The notes under the pieces: generated by a model
Seen by the model: the letters and a program-made list of their open reading frames with translations, nothing else
Told to the model about the DNA's origin: nothing
The model's database searches: none
Translations under genes and position numbers: made by a program
Source of the DNA: Actinomycetota bacterium
GTDB taxonomy: Bacteria; Actinomycetota; Coriobacteriia; Anaerosomatales; D1FN1-002
Direction of reading: 5' to 3'
Assembly: GCA_005774595.1 (NCBI GenBank)
Contig: VAUM01000088.1
Location: 1-6,602 of the forward strand
DNA length: 6,602 nt
Shown here: positions 5,047 through 6,602 of the stretch, piece by piece
How positions within the stretch are numbered: position 1 is the first letter of the stretch
How the letters are laid out: the number at the start of each line of letters is the position of its first letter

Positions 5047-6602
5047 ATGGACGCGATGTCTCGCCTCATAGCGTCGGACGCCGTGGCGCGGCTGCGCGCA
5101 CATGACACTTCGCTCTACTCGACCGACTACGACACCCGCAAGAAGATCGGCGAGCGTCTCGGCTGGACCGACCTCGCGGAGAAGGCGCCGGGGCGCTTCA
5201 CGCTGCTGGAGAACCTCGCCGCGCAGGTCGTCGCGGAGGGCTGCGACGACCTGGTCCTGCTCGGGATGGGCGGCTCGTCGCTCGCGCCGCTCGTGCTCGC
5301 GGGGATCGCCGGCCCGGGCGCCGGCTTCCCGCGGATGCACGTGCTCGACACGACCTGCCCGCGGACGGTGCTCGGTCTGCTGGACTCGCTCGACCAGGAG
5401 CGCACCTTCTTCGTGCTCGCATCCAAGTCGGGCACGACGATCGAGCCGAACTACCTCTACGCGATCGCCCGCGCGTGGACGGAGGAGCGGCTCGCCCGAC
5501 CGGCGGCCGGGAAACGGTTCATCGTGGTCACCGACCCCGGCAGCGCGCTCGAGAAGACGCGCCAGCGCGAGCTCATGCGCGTGACGCTCCCGGGCGTCCA
5601 GAACGTCGGCGGCCGGTTCTCCGCGCTGTCGATGTTCGGCCTGGCACCGGCGGCACTGATCGGCGTCGATCTGGCCGAGTACGTCCGCATCGCGCGCGAC
5701 ATGGAACTCGCCTGCGCGCTTCCCGCCGAGCAGAACCCCGCCGCACGGCTCGCCGCCTGGGTCTTCGACTCCTTCCAGACGTGTCGCGACAAGCTCACAC
5801 TCGTCTGCTCGCCGTCCCTGCGGCCCTTCGGGCTGTGGGTCGGACAGCTCGTCGCGGAGTCGACCGGCAAGGACGGGACGGGCATCGTACCCGTCCTCGA
5901 GGACGACGTGGCCGCGGAGCCGGGATACGGCGATGACCGTGCCGTGTTCGTGCTACGCACGGCCGACGACGCCGCGCTCGCCGAGTGGGCCGAGGCCATG
6001 CGGCGCACCGCTCCGGTCGAGGAGGTCGTGCTCGAAGCGCCGATCGCCATCGGCGCGGAGTTCGTCCGCTGGGAGTACGCCACCGCGCTGCTCGGACACC
6101 TGCTCGAGGTGAACCCGTTCGATGAGCCCGACGTGACCGAGGCGAAGAAGGCCACGGCTGCCATCCTCGGCGGCACGGCGCAGGTGCTGCACGCCAGCGA
6201 CGACGTCGCCGACACGTGGGTGACCTTCGCCGGCGCTCTCGACCGCCCGGACGGCGGGCCGGGGTCGGTGACAGGCGCCGTGGCCCACCTGCTCGCCACC
6301 ATCGAGCCGCCCGACTACCTCGCGATGCTCGCCTACCTGCCGTACGACGAGTCGCTGCTCGCCCCGCTGCGTGAGGCGTGGCGCCAGGTCGGGCGGACGA
6401 CCCGCAACGCGACCTGCTTCGAGCTCGGGCCCCGGTACCTGCACTCGACCGGTCAGCTCCACAAGGGCGGGCCAGACACCGGCGCGTTCGTCCTCGTCAC
6501 GGCGCGAGACCGCACGGACACCCTCGTCCCCGGGCAGCCGCACACGCTCGGGGCGCTCTTCCGCGCACAGGCCGAGGGCGACCTCGCCGCCCTCGCGACG
6601 AA
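5047..6602 (+). CDS. pgi: Glucose-6-phosphate isomerase, transaldolase/PGI-fusion type but stand-alone (3' truncated by window edge)
   Basis: The frame from ATG 5047 is open to the window end, giving 518 complete codons. The product is a cytoplasmic phosphoglucose isomerase interconverting glucose 6-phosphate and fructose 6-phosphate. Signatures in order: GMGGSS at 73-78 and SKSGTTIEP at 126-134 (sugar-phosphate-binding SIS-type motifs), VTDPGS at 161-166, GGRFSALS at 188-195, QLVAESTGKDG at 267-277 with Glu271 the probable catalytic glutamate, NPFDEPDVTEAK from 356, and LGPRYLHSTGQLHKGGP at 460-476, whose His466 or His472 and Lys473 are candidate active-site residues. The HSTGQLHKGGP ending is characteristic of the isomerase half of bifunctional transaldolase/PGI proteins rather than of the E. 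coli-type enzyme. Upstream there is only a 123-base gap, so no transaldolase is fused. By comparison with the family I expect only a few tens of residues missing. It is probably a separate transcription unit from the hyp genes. Confidence 0.93.
   Translation, partial: MDAMSRLIASDAVARLRAHDTSLYSTDYDTRKKIGERLGWTDLAEKAPGRFTLLENLAAQVVAEGCDDLVLLGMGGSSLAPLVLAGIAGPGAGFPRMHVLDTTCPRTVLGLLDSLDQERTFFVLASKSGTTIEPNYLYAIARAWTEERLARPAAGKRFIVVTDPGSALEKTRQRELMRVTLPGVQNVGGRFSALSMFGLAPAALIGVDLAEYVRIARDMELACALPAEQNPAARLAAWVFDSFQTCRDKLTLVCSPSLRPFGLWVGQLVAESTGKDGTGIVPVLEDDVAAEPGYGDDRAVFVLRTADDAALAEWAEAMRRTAPVEEVVLEAPIAIGAEFVRWEYATALLGHLLEVNPFDEPDVTEAKKATAAILGGTAQVLHASDDVADTWVTFAGALDRPDGGPGSVTGAVAHLLATIEPPDYLAMLAYLPYDESLLAPLREAWRQVGRTTRNATCFELGPRYLHSTGQLHKGGPDTGAFVLVTARDRTDTLVPGQPHTLGALFRAQAEGDLAALAT

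Noticed and set aside
5457..6543. Two - strand open frames opposite the isomerase gene (5457-6302 and 5953-6543)
   Set aside because: They lie fully within the isomerase coding sequence, have no domain signature and look like composition shadows.
1..6602. A novel defence system, mobile element, CRISPR array or tRNA/rRNA gene
   Set aside because: Every long gene has a clear housekeeping or hydrogenase-maturation assignment, or a transporter-family assignment, composition is uniform, and no terminal repeats, integrase or transposase motifs, spacer arrays or tRNA-like cloverleaf sequences were seen.

Overview
The window is a very GC-rich stretch in which codon third positions are almost always G or C. 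Six protein-coding genes lie tightly packed on the + strand, and no convincing gene lies on the - strand. The composition, gene order and protein flavour suggest a high-GC bacterium. An anaerobic or hydrogen-metabolising actinobacterium (for example the Coriobacteriia side of the phylum) would fit, but this is an inference from style, not a demonstrated placement.

Positions 1-4004 hold a [NiFe]-hydrogenase maturation cluster in the order hypF (5' end cut off by the window edge), hypC, hypD, hypE. Together these proteins build the Fe(CN)2CO part of the hydrogenase active site. HypF makes a carbamoyl group from carbamoyl phosphate and passes it to the C-terminal cysteine of HypE. HypE dehydrates it to a thiocyanate, and the cyanide goes to the iron held between HypC and HypD. 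The diagnostic residues are present: Cys2 of HypC, the Cys37/Cys65/Cys68 and Fe-S cysteines of HypD, and the terminal PRIC of HypE. hypC and hypD overlap by 8 bases. hypA, hypB and the hydrogenase structural genes are not in view. A possible internal promoter and a small inverted repeat lie at the hypF/hypC junction, and a tandem decamer carrying two Shine-Dalgarno-like cores precedes hypE.

Positions 4009-4923 encode a ten-helix EamA/DMT-family transporter that begins 4 bases after hypE. It is probably read as the last gene of the same operon, and its substrate is unknown. The 123-base gap that follows (4924-5046) holds two GC-rich hairpins, a near-perfect CRP/FNR-family-like palindrome, a TATCAT -10-like element and a GGGAG ribosome-binding site.

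Positions 5047-6602 carry most of a glucose-6-phosphate isomerase, open at the right edge. By its motifs it resembles the isomerase half of bifunctional transaldolase/phosphoglucose isomerase proteins, but here it starts on its own with no transaldolase in front. No RNA genes, mobile elements, CRISPR arrays or clear signs of horizontal transfer were seen. The window is mainly conventional; the most interesting part is the short regulatory-looking gap before the isomerase gene.
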